The notes below the pieces were generated by a model, which saw nothing but the letters and a program-made list of their open reading frames with translations, made no database searches and was not told the DNA's origin. The position numbers were made by a program, and so were the translations under genes. A stretch of 64,000 bases of DNA. It comes from Subtercola sp. Its GTDB lineage: Bacteria > Actinomycetota > Actinomycetes > Actinomycetales > Microbacteriaceae. The stretch covers positions 57,665-121,664 of the forward strand of contig JAODBC010000056.1 in NCBI GenBank assembly GCA_025463765.1, given 5' to 3'. Shown piece by piece: positions 8,613 through 16,321 of the stretch (its first letter is position 1; the number at the start of each line of letters is the position of its first letter).

Positions 8613-9175
8613 GCGACAACCCAGACGAGATCCGAGCGAATATCGAGGCGACCCGGTACGAACTCAGCGGCAACGTCGATGCGCTGGCCGACAAGGTCGA
8701 TCCGTCAAAGATCGCCGAACGCCAGACCGAGAAGATCAAGGGCGCCTTCGGCAGTCTCAAAGACCGTGTGATGGGTGCCGCATCCGACGCCCAGCAGAGC
8801 GCCAGCTCTGCAACCGACAGCGTCGCTGGAGCCGGCCAGAAGGTCGCCGAGAAAGCCCAGGGCAACCCGCTGGCCGTGGGCCTCATCGCATTCGGCGTCG
8901 GTCTGCTTGCGGCATCGCTAATTCCGGCGACCAGCAAAGAAAAAGAACTCGCCTCCGACCTGAAGGACAAGGCCCAGCCCTTGGTCGACCAGGTCACGGA
9001 TGCCGCGAAAGAAGCCGCCGGCAATCTCAAGCAGCCGGCGCAGGATGCTGCCGCTGCCGTGAAAGACACGGCGACCGACTCGGCCACCACCGTCAAAGAC
9101 GAGGCGACGGGTGCCGTGGCAGACGTGAAAGACCAGGCGTCCGAGTCGAAACAGGCCCTTCAGGGCGATAGCTGA
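8609..9175 (+). CDS. DUF3618 domain protein
   Basis: A 188-residue protein. The N-terminus has the DUF3618 pattern NPDEIRANIEATRYELSGNV followed by LADKVDPSKI. A single membrane segment is at about residues 90-110 (NPLAVGLIAFGVGLLAASLI). The C-terminal 75 residues are an Ala/Asp/Lys repeat region (KDKAQPLVDQVTDAAKEAAG) like that of the first gene in the operon. Probably membrane-anchored with a helical tail; function unknown. Confidence 0.88.
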   Translation: MSDNPDEIRANIEATRYELSGNVDALADKVDPSKIAERQTEKIKGAFGSLKDRVMGAASDAQQSASSATDSVAGAGQKVAEKAQGNPLAVGLIAFGVGLLAASLIPATSKEKELASDLKDKAQPLVDQVTDAAKEAAGNLKQPAQDAAAAVKDTATDSATTVKDEATGAVADVKDQASESKQALQGDS

Positions 9176-9259
9176 AAATTCGAACCACGCCGACGGGCAG
9201 GGCCGCATTCGGTGGCGACCCTGCCCGCTTCCTGAGACCCGAAGCGCGAGGAACACACC

Positions 9260-10321
9260 ATGGCTGCACAGACGACCAGCGAAAAAGAGGAAACCGCCCC
9301 CGGGCCTGACGATGAGCGTGAACCGGACTCCCCGACCGAACTCAAAAAGCCGTCGTGGAAGTATGTTCTGCGAAAGACGATCCGGGAGTTCGGATCAGAT
9401 CAGTGCACCGACATCGCCGCCGCGCTGACCTTCTACGCGGTGCTGTCGATCTTCCCCGCGTTGTTGGCTTTAGTGTCGATTCTCGGTGTGATCGGGCAGG
9501 GCCGGCAGACCATCGACACTCTGATGAACGCACTCAGCGGCGTCGCACCGGCATCGACACTCGACACCATCAAAGGCCCGCTCGAGCAGTTCGCCAGCTC
9601 GCCCGCGGCCGGATTCGCTCTCGTCATCGGCATCCTCGTGGCGATCTATTCGGCCTCGAAGTACGTCACCGCATTCAGCCGCGGCATGAACCGCATCTAC
9701 GAGATCCAAGAAGGCCGACCGTTCTGGAAGCTCAAGCCCCTCCAGCTGCTCGTCACCGTCATTGCGATCGTACTCATCGTGATCATCGCCGTGATTCTCG
9801 TCGTCTCCGGCCCGATCGCCGACTCGGTCGGTAACGCGCTAGGTGTCGGGGATGCGGCGAAGATCGTGTGGTCGATCGTCAAATGGCCCCTGCTCGCCGC
9901 TGCCGTGGTGCTGATCATCGCGATCCTGTATTACGCCACACCGAACGCGAAGCAACCGAAGTTCCGGTGGATGAGCCTCGGCGCGCTGCTCGCCCTGCTG
10001 GTGCTGCTCGTCGCCTCTGTGGCATTCGGGTTCTACGTGACCACGTTCGCGAACTATGCGAAGAACTACGGCTCGCTGGCCGGTGTCATCATCTTCTTGC
10101 TCTGGTTGTGGATCGCGAACATGGCCCTGCTTTTCGGTGCCGAATTCGACGCCGAACTCGAACGTGGACGGCAGCTGCAGGCCGGTATCGAGGCCGAAGA
10201 GACCCTTCAGCTGCCGCCCCGAGACACCCGCAAAAGCGACAAAGTCGAGAAGAAAGACCAAGAAGACATCGCTGTCGGTCGACGCCTTCGCGAATCAGCC
10301 GGCACCCGAGACGACGAGTAG
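9260..10321 (+). CDS. YihY/BrkB family membrane protein
   Basis: A 353-residue membrane protein of the YihY/UPF0761 family with six hydrophobic segments. Typical parts are DIAAALTFYAVLSIFPALLA near the start, YSASKYVTAFSRGMNRIYE in the middle, and GVIIFLLWLWIANMALLFGA near the end. Charged Glu/Asp-rich tails are at both ends (residues 1-35 and 310-353). The biochemical role is not established; it is not an RNase BN as once claimed. It lies 84 bp after the DUF3618 operon and may be cotranscribed. Confidence 0.9.
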   Translation: MAAQTTSEKEETAPGPDDEREPDSPTELKKPSWKYVLRKTIREFGSDQCTDIAAALTFYAVLSIFPALLALVSILGVIGQGRQTIDTLMNALSGVAPASTLDTIKGPLEQFASSPAAGFALVIGILVAIYSASKYVTAFSRGMNRIYEIQEGRPFWKLKPLQLLVTVIAIVLIVIIAVILVVSGPIADSVGNALGVGDAAKIVWSIVKWPLLAAAVVLIIAILYYATPNAKQPKFRWMSLGALLALLVLLVASVAFGFYVTTFANYAKNYGSLAGVIIFLLWLWIANMALLFGAEFDAELERGRQLQAGIEAEETLQLPPRDTRKSDKVEKKDQEDIAVGRRLRESAGTRDDE

Positions 10322-10495
10322 CCCGGGAGAAATCACGTGCCATGGCGCTGCTGCATTGCCAGGTAAGGCCGAGGGGGGGCTGGCACTCGGGCTCGTGTTG
10401 CCGCGTTTGTGCGGGTACAGGCGGGGACAGCAGGGTTGTAGGGTGGATGATCGGGCGATCTACTCGGGGGCGCTGATCAGCTGAGGGAAGAGGCA

Positions 10496-10804
10496 ATGGG
10501 CAAGATGTATTACGGTGCGAAGGGAACTGAGATCGAGTTCGACGACCGGCTGCTCGCTCATTTGAAAGCAGTGATCGTCGCGAAACTTCGCCGGGACGAG
10601 AAGTTCACGCTCTCGTGGGAGCGTTCTGACGTGAATGGCCGGTGCACGATCTGGTTGCATCCCGCGATCGAGTTGCAGTTCGAGTTCGATGACCGGGAAC
10701 GGCCGGTGCTGAACCGTTTGTGGATAGATCAGCTGATGGCGACAGCAAACAGTGGGGACGGCATGCGCGTCGTCCCGGAACCCGATAACCCGAGGCGCGC
10801 CTGA
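10496..10804 (+). CDS. Small DUF7882-like protein
   Basis: A 102-residue soluble protein of a type common in Microbacteriaceae (MYYGAKGTEIEFDDRLLAHL, LSWERSD, IWLHPAIELQFEF). Such proteins are often mislabelled as ATP-dependent DNA ligase in databases, but no ligase motif is present. A strong GGGAAGAGG ribosome site precedes ATG 10496. Function unknown. Confidence 0.8.
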   Translation: MGKMYYGAKGTEIEFDDRLLAHLKAVIVAKLRRDEKFTLSWERSDVNGRCTIWLHPAIELQFEFDDRERPVLNRLWIDQLMATANSGDGMRVVPEPDNPRRA

Positions 10805-10837
10805 ATCCTGCCGCCGAACATGCGTGGGGCGGACGAT

Positions 10838-11245
10838 TCAGAGCGAGAGCGCCGCGGCGTATTCGTTAAAATATTCGGTCGCTGACTGCAGGGTTCGAAA
10901 CCCGACCGCTGCGCCTCTCGCGTCGGTGCTGTGGGAGACGAGGTAGCAGCATGCGGTGCGTTCGATCTCGCCGAGCATGCCGAGGTCTTTACTGATGACA
11001 AACCAGCGCCCGGTTTCCCATTCGTACGCGCTGACCATCCCGCCGGGTATCACGGGCGCACTCTCGGGAGCGGCGGGTTCTGCAGCGGTTGATGCGCGGT
11101 GCAGCACGGTGAGGAGGTGGGGTGCGGCCTCGCGGATGTGATGAGCGCAGCTCATCCCGATCGTGGCGAGGAGGGCGGTAGGCCGAGGGTGGTGGCCCGC
11201 TGCGGAGTCGGCGTGGGCGACGCCGAGAGTGGGGTGTCGGGTCAT
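10838..11245 (-). CDS. Hypothetical small protein, C-terminal part similar to the 12153-12422 product
   Basis: A 135-residue protein of unknown function. The last 65 residues (YEWETGRWFVISKDLGMLGE, then IERTACCYLV and FRTLQSATEYFNEY) can be aligned by eye with the 89-residue protein encoded at 12153-12422, including the LG-x-IE and F-x2-x2-A pattern. The N-terminal half is low in recognisable features. It lies 30 bp downstream of the SDR gene, on the same strand, between it and the end of the cluster. Start codon not certain; a shorter form from 11041 is possible. Confidence 0.55.
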   Translation of the reverse strand: MTRHPTLGVAHADSAAGHHPRPTALLATIGMSCAHHIREAAPHLLTVLHRASTAAEPAAPESAPVIPGGMVSAYEWETGRWFVISKDLGMLGEIERTACCYLVSHSTDARGAAVGFRTLQSATEYFNEYAAALSL

Positions 11246-11275
11246 GTTCGTTCTTTCGTCGGGAGCGGGTAACGG

Positions 11276-12115
11276 TTAGAGGATGGGTTTTCCGCCGGTG
11301 ACCGCGATGCGGGCCCCGGAGACGTAGCTTGCTTCGTCTGAGGCGAGCATGACATACACGGGTGCAAGCTCGGCCGGTTGGCCGGGGCGGCCGAGTGGAA
11401 CGTCTTCGCCGAATTTCTGCACTTTCTCTTCGGGCATTGTCGCTGGGATCAGCGGTGTCCAGATGGGGCCGGGGGCGACGCTGTTCGCACGTATTCCTTT
11501 GTCGCCGAGCATTTGCGCCAGCGATGCGGACATGTTCGCTATCGCGGCCTTCGTCGCGGCATAGGGCAGCAGGGCTGGGGAAGGCATATCGGAATTCACC
11601 GAACTGGACGCGATGATCGAAGACCCTGGCCGCATGTGCGGTATGGCTGCTTTGGTGAGATGGAAGTAGGCGGAAAGGTTGATCGCAAGAGTTTTGTCCC
11701 ATTCCTCATCGGGGATGTCTTCGATGAAGTCGTGGGTCATCTGGAAGGCCGCGTTGCTGACGAGGATGTCGATGCGACCGAATTCGCTGACGGCTGTGGC
11801 GATGACCTGCCTGCAGTGAGCGGGGTCAGCGAGGTCGCCGGGTACGAGCACCGCCTTCTGGCCGGCCGCTTCCACCCAGGTTTTCGTGTCTTCAGCATCG
11901 TCGTGTTCGCTCAGGTAACTGATGAGCACGTCGGCGCCCTCTCGGGCGTAGGCGATCGCGACAGCCTTCCCGATGCCGCTGTCTGCACCGGTGACGACGG
12001 CCACCTTTCCCCGTAGTCGCCCCGATCCTTGGTAGCTTTTCTCGCCGTGGTCTGCTGCTGGGGTAAGGTCGCTTTCGCTTCCGGGAGGCTGTTGTTGTTG
12101 CGGTGGCTGGCTCAT
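11276..12115 (-). CDS. SDR family NAD(P)-dependent oxidoreductase (glucose dehydrogenase/YghA-like)
   Basis: A 279-residue classical short-chain dehydrogenase with a 40-residue Gln/Pro-rich N-terminal extension (SQPPQQQQPPGSESDLTP). It carries the cofactor motif TGADSGIGKAVAIAY, the NAA motif in VSNAAFQMTH, active-site Ser in ASSSVNS and YAATKAA (Y-x3-K). Members with this extension and the PGPIWTPLIP segment are common general-stress oxidoreductases in soil bacteria; the substrate is unknown. It is flanked by two small related hypothetical genes. Confidence 0.9.
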   Translation of the reverse strand: MSQPPQQQQPPGSESDLTPAADHGEKSYQGSGRLRGKVAVVTGADSGIGKAVAIAYAREGADVLISYLSEHDDAEDTKTWVEAAGQKAVLVPGDLADPAHCRQVIATAVSEFGRIDILVSNAAFQMTHDFIEDIPDEEWDKTLAINLSAYFHLTKAAIPHMRPGSSIIASSSVNSDMPSPALLPYAATKAAIANMSASLAQMLGDKGIRANSVAPGPIWTPLIPATMPEEKVQKFGEDVPLGRPGQPAELAPVYVMLASDEASYVSGARIAVTGGKPIL

Positions 12116-12152
12116 GGTTTACCTTTGGCTGATTTGTGTCGGGGAATCTTAT

Positions 12153-12422
12153 TCAACGATCGACTGCGTGTGAGTCAGTGCTCCTGGTCGCCGCTGTCAG
12201 GTGGAGGGCGTTGATGGCTTCGTCGAACGAGGCGAAGTGTTGTCGTTGCCGTGGTGCACCGAGCGCCGTTACTTCGAAGTCATCGTTATTCTGTTCGATG
12301 AAGCCGAGGAGCGACAGCCCGTCGTGCTCGGCTCTGCTCGGGTCGCTGATGCGCCACGTTGTCGCGGTGAGGGCGATCACGCCGTCGGGTAGCCCGGTTG
12401 AGCGGGTGGTGATGTTGTTCAT
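12153..12422 (-). CDS. Hypothetical small protein related to the 10838-11245 product
   Basis: An 89-residue protein (MNNITTRSTGLPDGVIALTA, then LSLLGFIEQNNDDFEVTALG, RQRQHFASFDEAINALHL). ATG 12422 is preceded by TAAGGATC, a good ribosome site, so the longer upstream reading is not used. The SxxLG-F-IE and HFASFDEA segments resemble the C-terminal part of the protein at 10838-11245. Function unknown. Confidence 0.6.
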   Translation of the reverse strand: MNNITTRSTGLPDGVIALTATTWRISDPSRAEHDGLSLLGFIEQNNDDFEVTALGAPRQRQHFASFDEAINALHLTAATRSTDSHAVDR

Positions 12423-12564
12423 GATCCTTACCCTGGGGAAGTGGGAGCTTGTGTGGTGTGCTGGTTCGGCAATTGCATCACCGAATCGTCGATGACGAAC
12501 GGGGTTGATTTCGCTGCGAAGCAGAGTAAAAGCCGTCACCCCCTCGCCCCCATGTTTTTCGTGT

Positions 12565-13140
12565 TCAGGTGACTCCGACACTGAGCGCCAGGTTCACGGC
12601 GGTTCGAATGTTGCTCGTCCAGGGTCGACCGTGGCCGGGCAGAACGATGCGCGCATCGGTCACAGCCAACGCCTCGAGCGATGCGCCTGCGGCGCGCGAG
12701 TCGGCTGTTGCCGCGCCCGCGACGATCTGCGGACCGGTGGTGGCGGTGTAGGGATCCAGGGTGACGAGTGCGTCACCGGTGAGCAGGGCATCCCGGTCGG
12801 GGAGGTGCAAGGCGGTGTGCCCGGCGGTGTGACCGGGGCTGAACACGACCCGGGGTTGGCCGGGAACGTCGATGACGCCGGAGGGCGGCAGATTGATGGT
12901 GCCGGTGATGCCTTTCACCGAGAGTGCACCTGCCCTGGTCATCGAGGCGAGAATCGGCCTGGCAGCGGGATACGTCAGCGGGTATGTGAGTCGATTGTCT
13001 TCGTGCTCGAGTTGGTGGATGCCCGGCGCGACGTTCAGACGGAGCCGGGGCCGCCGGGAACTGCCCAGACTGTGGGCCCCGACTGGTTCGGCGTCATGCA
13101 GTGCGTCGCGTGTCACGGTGCTTGCGTCTGGGGTGGTCAT
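12565..13140 (-). pseudogene. MBL-fold metallo-hydrolase with an internal deletion
   Basis: The 191-residue product keeps the C-terminal half of a metallo-beta-lactamase fold: FSPGHTAGHTALHLPDRDAL, then LTGDALVTLDPYT and VLPGHGRPW, which carry later zinc ligands. The first zinc motif (HxHxDH) and the strands around it are missing. The N-terminal entry LNVAPGIHQLEHED joins directly to RLTYPLTYPAARPILASM, which in full-length relatives comes after the HxHxDH motif. An in-frame loss of several tens of residues is inferred from knowledge of the family. It is unlikely to be an active hydrolase. Confidence 0.65.
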
Positions 13141-13448
13141 GGTTGGAACACGGCGCGGACGCACCCGTCGGTTTCGTTTTTGAACATGGCATACCCTTTC
13201 TTTTCTTCCCGTTTCCCGCTTCACGTTTTTCGTGTGCAGAGGGCTGTGCCCAGCCCTGCTGTAGCGGGAAGCCTTACACGATCGCACCGCAAAGTCAGCC
13301 CCTCCACATCAGCGGTTTTGTTGCATAGCGTTGGCCGTTCTGTTGTGCTGACCGCTGTCAGCTGATCGCGATGCTTCGCTATCACCAACTGTGAATCGAG
13401 GAGAGTGACGTGTGCCCCGTCGGGAACTCCGGCGGATGCTGACCTGTC
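13141..13448. other. Gene-poor interval
   Basis: About 308 bp between the deleted hydrolase and the PRC-barrel gene. It contains a pyrimidine-rich stretch (13191-13240) and a GCGGTTTTGTTGCATAGCG segment at about 13310 that faintly resembles IS6-family ends. No convincing gene, promoter or terminator was found. Confidence 0.4.
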
Positions 13449-13784
13449 TCAGTCTGGGAGCGCGGCGCTCCGTTTTCGATAGGAACGTGCAAGTACGATG
13501 CGCGTCGAGGTGAGTCTGTCGACGTCTTCCCACCGCACGAAAAAGCTCCCGCGGTGCCTCCAGCGCAGGTACGAGGCGATCAGCCAGGGGGATTTCTCGT
13601 CGGTGCGTTCGTAGCCGAGAAATGACGTTGCCGCACGCGGGCTGATGATGAGGCCCGCTAGACGTGCTTCGGCAAGAAGTTGCCCAGGTGCGCCGTCGAT
13701 CACGAAGCGTACATCGAGCACTCGTCCGAGCGAATGCCCATGGGCATCTATGACCGGGCGTGTCAAGAGGTCACTCAGGATCAT
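13449..13784 (-). CDS. PRC-barrel-like small protein
   Basis: A 111-residue protein beginning MILSDLLTRPVIDAHGHSLG, then RVLDVRFVIDG, the pattern of a PRC-barrel (RimM-like beta-barrel). It continues with LAGLIISPRAATSFLGYER and ends in basic residues. GGGAGG precedes ATG 13784, and the gene overlaps the end of the next upstream gene (13771-14187) by 14 bp, so they are coupled. PRC-barrel proteins of this kind often accompany Mg2+ or other divalent metal transporters in actinobacteria; here the operon starts with a lipoprotein and an Nramp-like transporter. Confidence 0.75.
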   Translation of the reverse strand: MILSDLLTRPVIDAHGHSLGRVLDVRFVIDGAPGQLLAEARLAGLIISPRAATSFLGYERTDEKSPWLIASYLRWRHRGSFFVRWEDVDRLTSTRIVLARSYRKRSAALPD

Positions 13785-14187
13785 GGTGGCCTCCCGGGAT
13801 GTGCGCGATGATGTGGTCGCGCACCCAACGTTCGGGCCACGACGCGTCGAGCACCTCGGCGTCGACTCCCAGGGTGACGACAACGCCGATATCTTTGATG
13901 TCGCGATAGGGAATCCGGGTAAGGCGCGACGAGGGCGGCCGACCGCCGAAGATGCGGGTGCCGAGAGTCGCGCCTGTGAGAATATTGATGATGGTCGGCG
14001 CGGGTGTGCCGCGTAGCGGTTCATCGATCGGGATGTCGGTGATTTCGAGATCGTCGACGGTGGTGACGGGCACGCCGTCGGTGTCGAGCACCTGGCGGTC
14101 GAGCAGGTGCAGTTGGGCATCCAGTACCTGCCCGGCGTAGCTGTCTGGCGGGGCGAGGCTGATGTCGTCTTCGTCGTTGGCTGTCAT
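13771..14187 (-). CDS. PRC-barrel-like/metal-transporter-associated protein
   Basis: A 138-residue protein with two similar beta segments: VLDAQLHLLDRQVLDTDGVP, then VTTVDDLEITDI, and later LTRIPYRDIKDIGVVVTLGV. The pattern of 'conserved D-G turn, V-x-V-D-D-L-E' is that of PRC-barrel proteins that follow MgtE-like genes. The start (ATG 14187) overlaps the stop of the Nramp gene by 4 bp. It probably modulates or accompanies the transporter; this is inferred from coupling alone. Confidence 0.72.
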   Translation of the reverse strand: MTANDEDDISLAPPDSYAGQVLDAQLHLLDRQVLDTDGVPVTTVDDLEITDIPIDEPLRGTPAPTIINILTGATLGTRIFGGRPPSSRLTRIPYRDIKDIGVVVTLGVDAEVLDASWPERWVRDHIIAHIPGGHHDPE

Positions 14188-15413
14188 GCTCCGGCTCCAG
14201 TAATGATCATGAGGGGTATGGCGGCGAGGGATGCGACGACGATGATCACCAGAAACGCAAGCGCCACCGCATTCGTGGCACGACCGTTCACCTCGTCGCC
14301 CATGTACTGCTTGTCATTGGCCACCAGCAGTATCGGCAAGTAGGTCAAGGGCAACGCGATCGCTGAGAAGACGACGGAATATTCCGTGATCATCACCGGA
14401 TCGGCTCCGGTTGCAAGCACCCCGATCGCGAAGAGCAGGCAGAGAATCATCACGAGATGAAAGCGTGCGGCTTTGATCGGCCGACGGAATTTGCCCCACG
14501 ACCAGCCGAAGAACTGGGCGATAGTGTATCCGCTCGAGAGGGTGGTCTCGAGCGTGGCGCCGAACGTCGCAGCGACCATGCCGACGATGACGAAAGCGAC
14601 GGCCAGCTTGCCGCCCGCCTCCGAGACCGGCAAGGCGACCTGCGACAGCGAGGTGACCTGGATGCCCTGCGGTAGCAGCACGATCGTCGCACAAGCCGCG
14701 ATCGCAATGGAGAGGATGCCGCCGAGCGGAAACCCGACGAGCACGTTCACCCGGGATTGCCCCAGATCCTTCTTTGTCCACTTCTCTTCGACCCCGCCCG
14801 AGGAGAAGAAGAACACCTCGTATGGTGTCATCGCCGAACCGAACAGGGCAATCGCGTAGTACCAGTAGGTCGCACCTGTCTCGGTGGCCGGAACCGACGG
14901 CGACATCGCTTGCCCTGTCAAGGACGCCCAATCGGGGTGTAACAAGAAAACAGCGACCGCGAACACGATCAGGCTGAGGCCGAGCAACCCTGTCACGTTC
15001 TCCATGATGGAGAACTTCACCCGCCAGATCACCAGCCACACGGCGAACGCTGCGACCGGCACCCACAGGGTCGGTTCGATGCTGCTGGCGAGCTGGAGCG
15101 CCAGTGCGACACCACCGACCTCGGCGGTAAGGGTCAGCAAGTTGATCAGGAACGATGCGCCGAGGTTCGCCACGGCCATCCGGGCGCCGAGGCGTTCCCG
15201 AATGATCTCGAACGTAGCCCGACCGCTGATGGCAGCGACGCGGCCCGACATCTGCGCGAAGACGCAGATTCCGATGACACCAAGCACGATCACCCATACC
15301 AGGGCCATGCCGAATCGCGAGCCGACGACCGAGCTGGTCACCAGATCGCCGATGTCGAGAAACCCGCCGATAGCGGTCAGCACGCCCAGGGCCACGGCCA
15401 GCAGCTGCTTCAC
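14184..15413 (-). CDS. Nramp (SLC11) family metal transporter with altered metal-site motifs
   Basis: A 409-residue membrane protein with about eleven hydrophobic segments and overall Nramp layout. The canonical metal ligands differ. The first helix reads GFLDIGDLVTS (Asp20-Ile-Gly-Asp23) where manganese/iron Nramps have DPGN. The sixth helix reads GSAMTPYEVFFFSSG (Thr196-Pro-Tyr198) where they have MPH. Loss of the sulphur ligand is a feature of Nramp-related magnesium transporters, so Mg2+ or another hard cation is more likely than Fe/Mn. GTG start at 15413 overlaps the lipoprotein stop (GTGA). Coupled downstream to two PRC-barrel proteins. Confidence 0.85.
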   Translation of the reverse strand: MKQLLAVALGVLTAIGGFLDIGDLVTSSVVGSRFGMALVWVIVLGVIGICVFAQMSGRVAAISGRATFEIIRERLGARMAVANLGASFLINLLTLTAEVGGVALALQLASSIEPTLWVPVAAFAVWLVIWRVKFSIMENVTGLLGLSLIVFAVAVFLLHPDWASLTGQAMSPSVPATETGATYWYYAIALFGSAMTPYEVFFFSSGGVEEKWTKKDLGQSRVNVLVGFPLGGILSIAIAACATIVLLPQGIQVTSLSQVALPVSEAGGKLAVAFVIVGMVAATFGATLETTLSSGYTIAQFFGWSWGKFRRPIKAARFHLVMILCLLFAIGVLATGADPVMITEYSVVFSAIALPLTYLPILLVANDKQYMGDEVNGRATNAVALAFLVIIVVASLAAIPLMIITGAGA

Positions 15414-15874
15414 TTGTACGCCTCCAAACGCTGCCGGAGGTCTTTCAGCGCAGCATCTTGCGCAGACAACGCCTCGCTCGGGTCTTCGGAGGAGACCCCG
15501 TCGATCACCTGCTGTACCGCAATCACGACGTCTTCGGCCTGCCCGATCAGCCTGAGCGATTCCGATTGCGTCGCCACTTCGTCATCGTTCTGGGGGGAAG
15601 CGTCTTCGACCTGCTGCTCGGCATCCGACATCTCCTTCGATGAGTCTTTCAAAGCCGTATCGGTCACCGCGTATGTGGATCGATCGTCTGCGTACAACCG
15701 GTAGGCGAGCTGCGCGGTCGAAAGGGCTGAGGATGTCTGTTCGACGGCCCGAGAGAAGGTACCCTTCGCACCGCCCTGCATGGTCGCGCATCCCACGAGC
15801 GTGAGCAGGGCAACAAGACAAATCGAGACCGAGAACGCAACACGGCGTCTCGGCGATCGACGCGCCTCCTGCAT
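15410..15874 (-). CDS. Small lipoprotein, first gene of the Nramp operon
   Basis: A 154-residue predicted lipoprotein. After a short basic head, the hydrophobic segment ends in LLTLVGC, a good lipobox with Cys about 29. The mature part is an acidic, probably helical rod (LKDSSKEMSDAEQQVEDASP, AALKDLRQRLEAYK). ATG 15874 follows AAGAAGG at 9 bp; a TTG at 15883 is an alternative. Its stop overlaps the Nramp start, suggesting cotranslation and an extracytoplasmic partner role for the transporter. Function unknown. Confidence 0.78.
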   Translation of the reverse strand: MQEARRSPRRRVAFSVSICLVALLTLVGCATMQGGAKGTFSRAVEQTSSALSTAQLAYRLYADDRSTYAVTDTALKDSSKEMSDAEQQVEDASPQNDDEVATQSESLRLIGQAEDVVIAVQQVIDGVSSEDPSEALSAQDAALKDLRQRLEAYK

Positions 15875-15944
15875 GAGGATCAACCTTCTTTCCGCCTAGC
15901 TCCGGGTTCGATTGCATCGGCGCCCTGAGAGTCGGCTTCCCCCG

Positions 15945-16319
15945 CTACTGGCTCTGGGGTATTGGTGAGAACAGTTCCACGGCGGATGCGACGGCAATGC
16001 CGACCATGAAGGCGACGATGCCGATCCGAACGGTTAGAGTCTTGCGGCGGTTCTCCTGAGCCACACCAAGACTGGTGACGGGGCATCCGGCCCACGCGAG
16101 GAGCACGGTGCCAGCAGAGGCTATGACGGTTCCGGCCAGCCAGATGGCCTCAGGCAGGGGGCTGAGGTTGTAAGGGCGCCAGCCGCTGGCGAGCAGCATC
16201 GCGGTGGTGATCGTGCCTGAAATTACGGCGGCCGCGAACCATAACGCCGCGATGTACGTGGTTCGGCGCAACTCGGCCGCGTCGTGTGTCGGGTCTTCCA
16301 TCTCCACCCTTCCATTCAT
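15945..16319 (-). CDS. Small membrane protein next to the P450 gene
   Basis: A 124-residue protein with three predicted membrane segments (IAALWFAAAVISGTITTAML, AIWLAGTVIASAGTVLLAW, IGIVAFMVGIAVASAVELF) and a short acidic head. It begins 2 bp after the stop of the P450 gene on the same strand, so they are probably cotranscribed. No family recognised. Confidence 0.65.
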   Translation of the reverse strand: MNGRVEMEDPTHDAAELRRTTYIAALWFAAAVISGTITTAMLLASGWRPYNLSPLPEAIWLAGTVIASAGTVLLAWAGCPVTSLGVAQENRRKTLTVRIGIVAFMVGIAVASAVELFSPIPQSQ

Positions 16320-16321
16320 CG

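Noticed and set aside
10496..10804. ATP-dependent DNA ligase label for the small protein
   Set aside because: Known database mislabel for this type; no K-x-D-G motif or ligase fold in 102 residues.
13309..13340. Possible IS6-family end (TTTTGTTGCATAGCG)
   Set aside because: Only a short similarity, no transposase fragment or partner end nearby.
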